A program made the position numbers and the translations under genes. Below are positions 26,002 to 33,918 of a stretch of 57,603 nt of DNA, one piece after another. The notes under the pieces are model-generated. The model saw nothing but the letters and a program-made list of their open reading frames with translations. It had not been told where the DNA came from and ran no database searches. Within the stretch, counting starts at the first letter, position 1. Every line of letters begins with the position of its first letter. The stretch is from Coriobacteriia bacterium (GTDB lineage: Bacteria > Actinomycetota > Coriobacteriia > WRKU01 > JAENWW01): positions 1-57,603 of the forward strand of contig JAENWW010000010.1 in assembly GCA_016649875.1 (NCBI GenBank), written 5' to 3'.

Positions 26002-26020
26002 TTTATTTTAAGGAGTAGTA

Positions 26021-27001
26021 ATGAAACGTAGTTTCTCGATTCTCGTACTCGTTCTTTCGCTCGTCATGCTCACCGGTCTGCTCACCGCGTGCGGCAGTTC
26101 GTCTACCGCAAACAACGGTGCGGCGAAAACCACGACGGCAGTGAATAAGACCATTAAAATAGGAACCCTTCAAACAGACGACATTTTGCCTCTGTGGGTT
26201 GCGCAAAAAGAGGGGATTCTCAAGAAAGCCGGTCTGAATGTCCAGATAATCACCTTCCAATCGTCGCAAGAACAAGTCGCCGCCATGACCGCCGGTGACA
26301 TCGACGGCATGATGTCCGACATGGTTGTTGCGCTGCAACTTTCCGCAGCGGGTACGAAAATGCGCGCCGTCACCGTCATGTTGCAGGGAGCTCCTGTTGG
26401 AATCATAGCTAGCAAGGGGAGCCGGATCACCGGCATCGAACAGCTCGCAGGTGTAAAGACCGGCTGCTCGTCAAACACGGTTGTCGAGTACGTCTATGAC
26501 AAAGCGCTCACCGATGCCGGTGTGCCCGCAAACAAAATCAAGACCGAGGAAATCAAGAAACTCCCCGTTCGTTTCCAGATGCTGACTTCGAATAAGATCG
26601 ACGCCGCCGTTCTTCCGTGGACGTTCTTCACCCTTGCACAGGCAAGCGGAGCCACTCCCTTGCTTTCTAGACAACAGTCATCGGCCTACACTTCAACCGT
26701 TCTCGAGTTCAGCGATACGTATTTGCAGTCGAGCGGGGCTTCGAAAGATATGAAGACATTGCTGTCTTGCTGGAATCAAGGCGTCGATAAAATCAATGCC
26801 AATCCGGATTCCTATCGTTCACTTCTGGCGACAAACGCCAAACTCCCCGATCCTTTGAAGACCACCTATAAAGTAAGCACGTATCCAAAGACCGCGTTGC
26901 CCGATCAGAAACAATTCGAAGACGTCGTAAAGTGGATGGTCGGCAAAGGCTATCTCAAGAGCGCGATTCAATACAACGACTCGGTCTATACCGCCAAGTA
27001 G
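26021..27001 (+). CDS. orphan ABC-type substrate-binding lipoprotein, SsuA/ThiY (NMT1) type
   Basis: The 326-residue product has a lipoprotein signal ending in LLTAC (lipid-anchored Cys24), then a serine/threonine/alanine-rich linker and a two-lobed binding domain. KIGTLQTDDILPLWVAQKEG and AMTAGDIDGMMSDMVVALQL follow the pattern of nitrate, sulfonate and thiamine-precursor binding proteins. It would sit outside the membrane and deliver a small ligand. No permease or ATPase gene lies nearby, so it is an orphan or works with a transporter elsewhere, or as a sensor. It has its own strong promoter with AAGGAG before ATG, under twin operators. The ligand is unknown. Confidence 0.82.
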   Translation: MKRSFSILVLVLSLVMLTGLLTACGSSSTANNGAAKTTTAVNKTIKIGTLQTDDILPLWVAQKEGILKKAGLNVQIITFQSSQEQVAAMTAGDIDGMMSDMVVALQLSAAGTKMRAVTVMLQGAPVGIIASKGSRITGIEQLAGVKTGCSSNTVVEYVYDKALTDAGVPANKIKTEEIKKLPVRFQMLTSNKIDAAVLPWTFFTLAQASGATPLLSRQQSSAYTSTVLEFSDTYLQSSGASKDMKTLLSCWNQGVDKINANPDSYRSLLATNAKLPDPLKTTYKVSTYPKTALPDQKQFEDVVKWMVGKGYLKSAIQYNDSVYTAK

Positions 27002-27155
27002 TTGCGAACCGTTCGGTAGTCTTGAATCGGCTTGTGCGAGCAGTATTGCGGGAAAAACAAAAGTTGTTCTTGCAATTAAAGTTCGAAAAAGAGTCGTAAC
27101 AATTATTGAGTATCATGAGAGACAGGAAAACAACGCTTAAGGAGACCTGCCTCTC

Positions 27156-27995
27156 ATGACTCAACCATTTCAACTTCCCGCACTGACCTTGGAATGTCCC
27201 TCCGTTTGGGAGTCTTTAGTCGATCAAACCGCAAAGGCTGTTTCAAAAGCCGGATTCACCGATGTCGTCATCGGGCTTTCGGGTGGGCTGGACTCCTCCG
27301 CCACCGCCGTCATCGCCGTCGATGCATTCGGCGCCGAGCATGTACACGGTGTGCTGATGCCTTCGCCGTACTCTTCGCAAGGTAGCATCACCGATACGCT
27401 CACGTTGGCTTCGCAACTCGGTATCCAAACCGATCTCATTCCGATCACCCCTGTTTTCGATGCGTTCAAAGCAGCGCTCGCCCCGGTTTTTCAAGACTGT
27501 GAAACCGATATCACCGAAGAAAATCTTCAGGCGCGTATTCGTGGCACGTTGCTTATGGCGCTTTCGAACAAGTTCGGCTATTTCGTGCTGGCGACGGGGA
27601 ATAAAAGCGAAGCTCTCGCAGGGTATGCGACTCTCTACGGCGACATGGTCGGAAGCTATGATCCGGTCGGTGCGCTTTATAAAACACATCTTTACGAGCT
27701 GTGCAGGTGGAGGAATTCGACTTCGTCGCATATGCTCATTCCGACCGAGATTCTTGAAAAAGAGCCGAGCGCCGAACTCTCTCCGGGACAACTCGATCGC
27801 CATGCGCTTCCTCCCTATGAAGTGCTCGACGCCATATATTATCTGTATGTGGACAAAGGCGTCAGCCGAGCCGACCTTGTCGACGGAGGATTCAGCGAAG
27901 AAGAGGTCGAGAATGCAATCCGTCGCATGGACGCTTCCGTCTTTAAGCGGCAGTACGCCGCGCCTATCCCGAAATTACATATTTATCAAAGTTGA
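27156..27995 (+). CDS. nadE: NAD+ synthetase, ammonia-dependent
   Basis: The 279-residue N-type ATP pyrophosphatase has the P-loop in IGLSGGLDSSATAVIA. It converts deamido-NAD+, ATP and ammonia to NAD+. ATGNKSEALAGYATLYGDMVG is the second nucleotide and NaAD contact region, and PSAELSPGQ is a late family motif. No N-terminal nitrilase-type glutaminase domain is present, so ammonia is the donor or comes from a separate amidotransferase. AAGGAG lies 12 bases ahead of ATG. A TATCAT element at 27111-27116 may be its -10; no good -35 was found. Confidence 0.93.
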   Translation: MTQPFQLPALTLECPSVWESLVDQTAKAVSKAGFTDVVIGLSGGLDSSATAVIAVDAFGAEHVHGVLMPSPYSSQGSITDTLTLASQLGIQTDLIPITPVFDAFKAALAPVFQDCETDITEENLQARIRGTLLMALSNKFGYFVLATGNKSEALAGYATLYGDMVGSYDPVGALYKTHLYELCRWRNSTSSHMLIPTEILEKEPSAELSPGQLDRHALPPYEVLDAIYYLYVDKGVSRADLVDGGFSEEEVENAIRRMDASVFKRQYAAPIPKLHIYQS

Positions 27996-28047
27996 TTTTT
28001 GGGTTACACTTCATATCTGGAATTTTTTCCGGTGCTAAGGAGTCGAG

Positions 28048-28503
28048 TTGAGCGTAGAAATCATTGAAGTCGTTGGTGCTCCGAGCTCTGTGCGAGAATT
28101 GCTTTACGATGTCCTGTATAAGGATTTCGGAGTCGATAAGGCGGCCGATAACTGGTTTCACCAAGAACGCGGTGGAGAGTTTTTGCTGAAAATCGATTCC
28201 GCCTATGAAATCATGGGCATCGCCCGCTTGATGCCTGTGACGGACAACGATCCGTCGAGCCGGCAAGTTCGGCAAGTCGCCGTTGCGAAGAATGCGCAGG
28301 GGCGAGGAGTCGGCCGTGAGCTCATGACGATTGTCGAGGAGCTCGCTTTGGACCAGGGCGCTTCACGTCTCTGGCTCGAATCCCGTTCGGTGGCTTACGG
28401 GTTTTATGGGTCTCTCGGCTATGAAGATGACGGTGAAGAGTTCATGTCCGAACTCACCCATATTCCTCATCGACATATGCATAAAAACCTACTGTCTGCA
28501 TAG
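28048..28503 (+). CDS. GNAT-family N-acetyltransferase
   Basis: The 151-residue product starts at TTG 28048 with AAGGAG seven bases before. Motif A reads RQVAVAKNAQGRGVGRELM, the acetyl-CoA pyrophosphate loop (Q/R-x-x-G-x-G/A). SRSVAYGFYGSLGYEDDGEEF is motif B with the typical FY-LGY. The protein is cytoplasmic; the acceptor is unknown. It is a solitary gene between nadE and the nickel regulon, and the 44-base gap after nadE makes co-transcription with nadE possible. Confidence 0.85.
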   Translation: MSVEIIEVVGAPSSVRELLYDVLYKDFGVDKAADNWFHQERGGEFLLKIDSAYEIMGIARLMPVTDNDPSSRQVRQVAVAKNAQGRGVGRELMTIVEELALDQGASRLWLESRSVAYGFYGSLGYEDDGEEFMSELTHIPHRHMHKNLLSA

Positions 28504-28512
28504 CGTTGCATT

Positions 28513-28590
28513 CTTTGCCGTTTGCAAAGGTTGAATCCCTCCGTGCAATTTTCTAGTGCTATAATTTCTGCAAACGTGTTACTACAGAAA
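28513..28590 (+). promoter_or_regulatory. nikR operon promoter with inverted repeats, possible NikR site
   Basis: An extended -10, TGCTATAAT (TATAAT at 28560-28565), lies 43 bases before nikR. TTTCTG (28565-28570) and CAGAAA (28585-28590), 14 bases apart, form an inverted repeat over the likely start of transcription. Within it, GTGTTAC (28576-28582) equals one half of the GTGTTAC-N13/14-GTAACAC motif reported for NikR in some anaerobes, but no matching second half is present. A further perfect repeat, CTTTGC/GCAAAG (28513-28518/28524-28529), lies upstream. Confidence 0.45.
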
Positions 28591-28607
28591 CGGTTGGGGA
28601 GAATCAC

Positions 28608-29027
28608 ATGGGGAAATTGGTGAGGTTCGGCGTGGCAATGGATGAAGATCTTCTTCTGAAGTTCGACGGACTCGTCGCACGACGCGGGCAAGTGACCAAT
28701 CGCTCCGAGGCCGTGCGCGACTTGGTGCGGGACGCACTCATAGAGTCCCGGTGGGAAGAATCGGATGAGGAGATCGTGGGAACAGTGACGATGGTTTTCG
28801 ACCACCATGCCTATAACCTTTCCGATAAACTCGATGACTTGCAGCATGCCCATTTTCGAAACATCATCGTGGCGACCCATGTCCATCTCGATGCTCACAA
28901 CTGTCTTGAAGTTCTCATCATTCGAGGTTCGAACAAGGAAGTACGGCTGATTGCCGATGAGTTGCTCGGTACCAAAGGGGTAAAACACGGAAAATTGGTG
29001 ACCACGACGACCGGTACTCAAGTTTAG
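28608..29027 (+). CDS. nikR: nickel-responsive transcriptional regulator
   Basis: The 139-residue product has an N-terminal ribbon-helix-helix DNA-binding domain ([23 protein letters not shown], in part) and a C-terminal ACT-like metal domain. The four square-planar nickel ligands known from E. coli NikR are present with a shift of four residues: H80, H91, H93 and C99 in [18 protein letters not shown] and HNCLEV. With nickel bound, NikR represses nickel uptake genes. It is followed after 20 bases by nikMN, nikQ and nikO, so it most likely regulates its own operon. Confidence 0.93.
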   Translation: MGKLVRFGVAMDEDLLLKFDGLVARRGQVTNRSEAVRDLVRDALIESRWEESDEEIVGTVTMVFDHHAYNLSDKLDDLQHAHFRNIIVATHVHLDAHNCLEVLIIRGSNKEVRLIADELLGTKGVKHGKLVTTTTGTQV

Positions 29028-29047
29028 AAAAAAGGGGAGGAAAAGCC

Positions 29048-30046
29048 GTGCACATTCCCGATGGGTATCTGGGACCGCAGACATATATGGTTCTCGACGT
29101 GGTGATGATTCCGATTTGGGCCGTAGCGGCATCCAAAGTCAAGAAATCATTGAAAGCGCGACAAATTCCTTTAATGGCGCTTGCCGCCGGGTTTGCCTTC
29201 ATCATCATGATGTTCAACGTTCCAGTCATCGGAGGTTCGACGGGACATGCCGTGGGCGCGACGCTCATCGCGATACTTTTGGGCCCATGGGCCGCCACGA
29301 TATCGGTCTCGATTGCTTTGACGATCCAGGCGCTATTATTCGGCGACGGCGGTATAACCGCGCTCGGGGCGAACTGTTTCAACATGGCTGTGGTGATGCC
29401 GTTCGTCGGATATTACCTCTATCGTCTCGTCGTCGGAAAGAGCGGAAAAATCAACAGGAAAATTGCAGCTTCGGGCGTGGCGTCGTATGTGGCGATAGTG
29501 GTCGCCGCTATCGTCGCCGGTGTCGAATTCGGAATCCAGCCGCTGATCGCCCACACGGCATCGGGCGCTCCGCTGTATGCTCCGTATCCGCTCAAAGTAG
29601 CCGTTACGGCGATGTTTACCGAACACCTCTTGTTTTTCGGCCCGGTCGAGGCGATTGTGACGATGGGAGTGGTGGCGGCGCTCGCCAAACAAGAATCCGC
29701 GTTGCTCGCTATGAAACCGGCGTCGAAATCGCTTCGTTGGGTGTGGGCGGGATTTGCCGCACTCGTGTTGCTGACTCCGATCGGCGTGCTTGCGCAGGGC
29801 ACCGCATGGGGGGAGTGGGGCGTCAATCAGTTCGCTTCGCAATTGAAGTTGTCGGTACCTGTCGGTCTTGAGAAGCTCAGCGCTTTTTGGACCGCGGCGA
29901 TTCCCGCTTATGCTCCGGCTTTCATCAGGAATCCGTTTGTCGGCTATCTGTTTTCAGCCATCGTGGGCGCCTCATTGTGCATCGTCGTTGTTTGGGGAAT
30001 GGGAAAGCTCATCTCTTCGAGAAAAATAGATGATGATGAACAATAA
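29048..30046 (+). CDS. nikMN: nickel ECF transporter, NikMN (CbiM-type) substrate-binding component
   Basis: The 332-residue product starts at GTG 29048 (AGGGGAGG ahead). It begins MHIPDGYLGP; the N-terminal Met-His and the second histidine are the metal-binding site of CbiM/NikM proteins. About seven membrane helices form the S-component. After residue 240 a NikN/PDGLE-like part follows (TPIGVLAQGTAWGEWG plus a last helix), so M and N functions are on one chain. CbiM (cobalt) and NikM (nickel) are hard to separate by sequence alone; nickel is chosen because nikR leads the operon. Confidence 0.88.
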   Translation: MHIPDGYLGPQTYMVLDVVMIPIWAVAASKVKKSLKARQIPLMALAAGFAFIIMMFNVPVIGGSTGHAVGATLIAILLGPWAATISVSIALTIQALLFGDGGITALGANCFNMAVVMPFVGYYLYRLVVGKSGKINRKIAASGVASYVAIVVAAIVAGVEFGIQPLIAHTASGAPLYAPYPLKVAVTAMFTEHLLFFGPVEAIVTMGVVAALAKQESALLAMKPASKSLRWVWAGFAALVLLTPIGVLAQGTAWGEWGVNQFASQLKLSVPVGLEKLSAFWTAAIPAYAPAFIRNPFVGYLFSAIVGASLCIVVVWGMGKLISSRKIDDDEQ

Positions 30047-30884
30047 TCGAGGCAAACCGCGCAAGTCACTTGCGCGTCGTACTGCCGATTCGATAGGGCA
30101 CCATATCGTAGAGGTTTTGGAAAACGAGGAAATAGCTGCTGAAAAGGGTTTCCTACAAGGAATCGACCCTCGTTCCAAGCTCGGCGCGATTCTCATCTTT
30201 TCAGTCACCGCAAGTGTCGTGCGCTCCCCGTGGCTCCTTGCGGCGATGTCGATTCTCGCGCTCGTGCTGGCATCGTTTTCAGCCGTCGATCCGGCGTCGT
30301 TCGCGCGTAAACTCTGGGGTTCCGCCGGTCTCTTCGCGACACTGCTGGCCTTGCCTGCCGCCACGCAGTTCATCACGCCCGGACCGGTTTTGTTTCAACT
30401 CGGACCGGTTGCGATAACCCAACCCGGTGCGCTCGGCGCCGTCACGCTCATATTGCGCGTCGTGGCCAGTGCGGGATTCGCACTTCTTATCGTGTGGACG
30501 ATGCGCTGGACCGATCTTTTGAGTGCACTCAGCCAAATGAAAGTGCCCGATATCATCGTCGCCACATTGGCCATGGCCCAAAAGCAAATCGTGTCTTTGA
30601 TGCGCACCGTGGAACAGATTCACTTGGCCCGTGAAAGTCGAACGCTCGGAAAGGGCACAACGGCGGAAAACAGACGATGGGTCACAGAGCGTATCGCATT
30701 CGTTTTGCAAAAGTCGGTTAAGACGGCAGACGATGTCTACGATGCGATGCTTGCCCGCGGTTATTCGGGGTCGATGCGTGTCCTGCACCGAACATCAGCG
30801 ACGGTGCGCGACCGGTCTTACGTGGCGCTCTCGGCGGGAATCGCAGTCCTTTTCATCGGAATCGATCGGATGGTAATGAGATGA
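30030..30884 (+). CDS. nikQ: nickel ECF transporter transmembrane (T) component
   Basis: The 284-residue CbiQ/NikQ-family protein overlaps nikMN by 17 bases; three ATGs in a row (30030, 30033, 30036) are possible starts. DPRSKLGAILIFSVTASVV is the conserved N-terminal helix region. The cytoplasmic helices carry LARESRTLG and DVYDAMLARGYSG, the Ala-Arg-Gly signatures that couple to the ATPase. It works with NikMN and NikO in the membrane. Its stop overlaps the nikO start by four bases. Confidence 0.88.
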   Translation: MMMNNNRGKPRKSLARRTADSIGHHIVEVLENEEIAAEKGFLQGIDPRSKLGAILIFSVTASVVRSPWLLAAMSILALVLASFSAVDPASFARKLWGSAGLFATLLALPAATQFITPGPVLFQLGPVAITQPGALGAVTLILRVVASAGFALLIVWTMRWTDLLSALSQMKVPDIIVATLAMAQKQIVSLMRTVEQIHLARESRTLGKGTTAENRRWVTERIAFVLQKSVKTADDVYDAMLARGYSGSMRVLHRTSATVRDRSYVALSAGIAVLFIGIDRMVMR

Positions 30885-31675
30885 CAGACTTCGTGTTGAA
30901 GGGGATACACCAAGAATATCGAAAAGGTGTCGAAAGCTTGACGGATATCGATGTGTCCATCGGTTGCGGGGAGCAAGTCGTCATCGTGGGAGCCAACGGA
31001 AGTGGAAAATCGACGTTTCTCAAACTTCTCGACGGTCTCGTGTTTCCTTCGGCGGGAGAAATAATCGCTTTCGGCGCGCAGCTGACCGAGGACGCGTTGG
31101 AGGACCCCGATTTTCGCCGTGCGTTCCGCAGCCGCGTGGGCTTCGTGTTCCAAGATGCCGACGTCCAACTTTTTTGCAGTAATGCATTTGATGAGCTGGC
31201 GTTCGGCCCGCTTCAACTCGGTCTTTCGGAAGACGAAGTGCGGGAGCGCGTCTCGCAAGTCGCCGCGGCACTGCGTATCGAAAAGCTCCTCGATCGCGCG
31301 CCTTATACGCTTTCGGGTGGGGAGAAAAAGCGTGTCTCGATCGGAGCGGTTCTCACCATGCGGCCCCATGTCTTGCTTTTGGACGAGCCGACCGGCGCGC
31401 TCGATCCGCGAAGCCAAGTGTGGCTCCTCGACGTGCTCGCCGATATGAAAGCCGCCGGCGATACCGTCGTCATCGCGACACATGATCTCTCGATTGCCGC
31501 AGAAGTCGCCGATCGCATGATAGTGCTCTCCGAGGAGCACCGGGTATGCGCCGACGGCACACCCGAGGAAGTATTTGCTTTGCGCGACCTTCTTTTGGAG
31601 GTCAATCTCATTCATGAACATGCGCACAGACACTTAGGCGAACAGCACATGCATCCCCATATGCACGGCGTGTGA
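30881..31675 (+). CDS. nikO: nickel ECF transporter ATPase with histidine-rich tail
   Basis: The 264-residue ABC ATPase has Walker A GANGSGKST, the Q-loop in VGFVFQDADVQLF, signature LSGGEKKRVSIG, Walker B VLLLDEPTGALDP and the switch histidine in IATHDLS. It powers metal import with NikMN and NikQ. The last 20 residues are unusual: HEHAHRHLGEQHMHPHMHGV holds eight histidines, suggesting a nickel-binding or storage tail on the cytoplasmic side. It is the last gene of the operon; the next gene has its own leader of about 130 bases. Confidence 0.92.
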   Translation: MTDFVLKGIHQEYRKGVESLTDIDVSIGCGEQVVIVGANGSGKSTFLKLLDGLVFPSAGEIIAFGAQLTEDALEDPDFRRAFRSRVGFVFQDADVQLFCSNAFDELAFGPLQLGLSEDEVRERVSQVAAALRIEKLLDRAPYTLSGGEKKRVSIGAVLTMRPHVLLLDEPTGALDPRSQVWLLDVLADMKAAGDTVVIATHDLSIAAEVADRMIVLSEEHRVCADGTPEEVFALRDLLLEVNLIHEHAHRHLGEQHMHPHMHGV

Positions 31676-31811
31676 TGCTTCTTTGCCGATGAGACTGGAA
31701 AAAACAAGGCCCATAGCGTAATCTGATATCGTCAGTAACGGTGGTGCAATCACATGCATCACTTTTAGTAGAAGGCCGTTTTGCGGCCCGTCGATGAATC
31801 GAGGAGGGCAT

Positions 31812-32750
31812 ATGCCTAAGATTACTGAAGCGCAGGTTCGTGTTCCTGCAGATGTTTCCGCGGAAGCTCGTTCCGCATACGTTTCCAACTACCTGAAAGC
31901 AACCCGTGGCACCGGTCGTCTGATGCTTTTTGCGTGCGACCAAAAAATCGAGCATCTCAACGGTGACTTCTACGGAAAAGGCATCGATGAGGCGGACGGC
32001 AAGCCCGACCATCTCTTTGAAATCGGTTCGAAGGGCGCCATCGGCATTTTGGCCGGGCAGCGCGGTTTGATTGCGCAGTATGCCGCCGACTATCCCGACA
32101 TCAACTATTTGGTGAAAATGAACTCGAAGACCAATCTCGTTCCCACGAGCCAAGAGGACCCCTATTCTCCGCAGCTCACTTCTTTCGAGGCAGTGCTCGA
32201 GCTCGTCAATAACGGCGTGAATGTCGTCGGCGTCGGTTACACCCTCTATCTGGGCTCGGAGTTCGAGTCGACCATGCTCGCCGAAGCCGGCGAACTCATC
32301 GCTCAAGCGCACGCGGCCGGTCTCATCGTCGTGTTGTGGATTTACCCGCGCGGTAAGGCCGTGGAAAACGAGAAAGATGCGCACTTGATTGCCGGCGCCT
32401 GTGGTGCTGCGCTTTGCTTGGGCGCCGATTTCGTCAAGGTCAATCCTCCCAAAGGCGATGACGAGGCGTCATCTGCCGAAAAGCTCGTCGAGGCTTCGAA
32501 TGCTTCCGGTCGCTGCGGCCTCGTATGTGCAGGTGGCTCGTCGGTCGAAGCAGACGTGTTCCTCCGCCAGTTGTGGGAACAAATCCATATCGGCGGTGCG
32601 TGTGGAAATGCGACGGGTCGCAACATCCACCAGCGTTCTCTTGAGGAGGCCGTTCGCCTGACCAAGGCAATCAGCGCCATCACCCTCGGCGACCACAGTG
32701 CCGAAGAGGGCATTGCGGTCTTTAACGGTGAGGCCGACTTCACTCTTTAA
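31812..32750 (+). CDS. class I (archaeal-type, DhnA/FbaB) fructose-bisphosphate aldolase family protein
   Basis: The product has 312 residues from ATG 31812, behind GAGGAGGG; an ATG at 31794 is less likely. The barrel carries LMLFACDQKIEHLNGDFYG near the N-terminus and the Schiff-base lysine K209 in GADFVKVNPPKG. VGVGYTLYLGSEFE and CAGGSSVEADVF are other family-like stretches. Members cleave fructose 1,6-bisphosphate or related sugar phosphates, some acting in aromatic precursor synthesis. Glycolytic or gluconeogenic aldolase is the best guess. The class II aldolase-like gene follows after a hairpin. Confidence 0.8.
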   Translation: MPKITEAQVRVPADVSAEARSAYVSNYLKATRGTGRLMLFACDQKIEHLNGDFYGKGIDEADGKPDHLFEIGSKGAIGILAGQRGLIAQYAADYPDINYLVKMNSKTNLVPTSQEDPYSPQLTSFEAVLELVNNGVNVVGVGYTLYLGSEFESTMLAEAGELIAQAHAAGLIVVLWIYPRGKAVENEKDAHLIAGACGAALCLGADFVKVNPPKGDDEASSAEKLVEASNASGRCGLVCAGGSSVEADVFLRQLWEQIHIGGACGNATGRNIHQRSLEEAVRLTKAISAITLGDHSAEEGIAVFNGEADFTL

Positions 32751-32772
32751 TGTCATATCGGACCAAGCAGGA

Positions 32773-32800
32773 GAGCCGTCGGAAGAATTTCCGGCGGCTC
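32773..32800 (+). terminator. stable hairpin after the aldolase gene, terminator-like without T-run
   Basis: GAGCCGTCGGAA (32773-32784), loop GAAT and TTCCGGCGGCTC (32789-32800) form twelve pairs with one G.U. No T-tract follows. It may act as a Rho-dependent stop, a processing barrier or an mRNA 3' stabiliser. Confidence 0.4.
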
Positions 32801-32830
32801 GCTGTCGTGAATGTCTGAGAGGAATCGTCA

Positions 32831-33427
32831 ATGAATGAGACGGATGCGGTGCGCTATGAAATGTTTCGTGCTATCGGACGGGACATATTTCTCGCACATA
32901 TGATTTCGAGCCATGGCGGAAATATGAGTGTGCGTGAAGGCGATGATATCTACATTACCCGCACCGGCTCTCAGCTTGGCCGTCTGAAGGAAACCGACAT
33001 AGTGCGGGTGTCTTATGCAAAAACTTCGGCGCTCGACACCCGGGCATCGAGCGAGCTCGTAGTACATCGCGCCATATATCATGCGACCGACGCGCGCGCC
33101 GTCGTGCACGCCCACTCTCTTCATACGGTATTTCGTTCGATGATCGACGATGTCATCAGACCCCTCGACTCCGAGGCGCGTCTTTTCATCCCCGAGGTTC
33201 CCGTTCTCACCTCAAAGACCACCATCGGCTCGGAGACAGCCGCCGGTCTCATATCGAAAGCGCTCGTCACCAATTCGATTGCGGTGTTGCGCGGGCACGG
33301 ACCTTTCGCGTGCGCTCAATCCTTGGATGATGCGTATCGGTGGATTTCGGTTTTGGAGGGTTCCTGCCAATTGCTCGATATGGCGGATAAATCTCCCCGT
33401 CGATTGAAAGACTATTTGGATTCTTGA
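32831..33427 (+). CDS. class II aldolase/adducin family protein
   Basis: The 198-residue product resembles L-fuculose-phosphate aldolase and ribulose-phosphate epimerase-like AraD proteins. Zinc ligands are in VVHAHSLHT and RGHGPFAC; SSHGGNMSVREGDDIYITRTGSQ (in parts) is the phosphate loop with the family GNxS. The enzyme cleaves or epimerises a phosphorylated sugar in the cytoplasm, or takes part in methionine salvage as in MtnB relatives. Specificity is unknown. AGAGG precedes the start. The 3' end overlaps the converging XRE gene by 16 bases. Confidence 0.82.
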   Translation: MNETDAVRYEMFRAIGRDIFLAHMISSHGGNMSVREGDDIYITRTGSQLGRLKETDIVRVSYAKTSALDTRASSELVVHRAIYHATDARAVVHAHSLHTVFRSMIDDVIRPLDSEARLFIPEVPVLTSKTTIGSETAAGLISKALVTNSIAVLRGHGPFACAQSLDDAYRWISVLEGSCQLLDMADKSPRRLKDYLDS

Positions 33428-33741
33428 TTTCTCGGACGCAGGGAGACGATTGCGAACTCCTGATCTTTCGCCGCGCCGATGAAGGAATTCGCCAAGATGT
33501 CCCCGTGACGTTCGCGCGGCAGTGCGATGAGAAGTGCGATGAGCGCCTCGGATGTCGGGCAGGTTTTGCCGCACTCGATTTTATACAGAGTGCGAGAGGA
33601 GAGCTCCACACCGGTTTCATCTTTGAGGTACTCGGCGAAATAAGCCACATTCGAAAAGCCCGCCGATTTGCGGGCTTTCTTGATTTGTCTGCCGAAAATG
33701 TTCCAGTCGATAAGCTGATTTTGCATCAAAGATTTTTTCAT
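33412..33741 (-). CDS. XRE-family helix-turn-helix regulator
   Basis: The 109-residue product has a Cro/C1-type helix-turn-helix between about 16 and 75: IFGRQIKKARKSAGFSN, LKDETGVELSSRTLYKIECG and CPTSEALIALLIALP. The final 30 residues are polar with no other domain. The start has only a weak GGGTACT upstream. A second ATG gives MQNQLIDW. The gene converges on the class II aldolase with a 16-base overlap and has no partner toxin or recombinase nearby, so a simple host regulator is more likely than a phage or toxin-antitoxin remnant. A nested inverted repeat in front of the gene is a possible self-operator. Confidence 0.75.
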   Translation of the reverse strand: MKKSLMQNQLIDWNIFGRQIKKARKSAGFSNVAYFAEYLKDETGVELSSRTLYKIECGKTCPTSEALIALLIALPRERHGDILANSFIGAAKDQEFAIVSLRPRNQESK

Positions 33742-33774
33742 TGCAGTACCCGCACCGTTTCGGATTGTTTGTTT

Positions 33775-33836
33775 TAGGCGATTATCCTTTCTCGGTTATG
33801 ACATGATGCATAACGATGTGGATAGATAATTGCCTA
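33775..33836. repeat. nested inverted repeat upstream of the XRE gene
   Basis: Outer arms TAGGCGATTATC (33775-33786) and GATAATTGCCTA (33825-33836) pair at 11 of 12 positions, the last as G.T. Inside lie GTTATG (33795-33800) and CATAAC (33809-33814). The structure spans 62 bases between the XRE start (33741, minus) and the degV terminator. It could be an operator for the XRE protein or a structured leader of its mRNA. Confidence 0.6.
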
Positions 33837-33848
33837 TAAATGACAAAC

Positions 33849-33888
33849 AAAAATACAGGCGCCGAGTGATCTCGATGCCTGTATTTTA
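33849..33888 (-). terminator. intrinsic terminator of the marR-degV operon
   Basis: AAAATACAGGC (33850-33860) pairs with GCCTGTATTTT (33877-33887), with an inner CGAG/CTCG. On the minus strand the stem is followed by TTTTTGTTTG, a good T-tract. It lies 31 bases after the degV stop. Confidence 0.85.
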
Positions 33889-33918
33889 TGCGGAGGCGCT
33901 CTTGTGTGCAGAGGCGCG

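Noticed and set aside
33412..33741. XRE gene as toxin-antitoxin or prophage remnant
   Set aside because: No toxin, integrase or phage gene is adjacent and no att-like direct repeats were seen.
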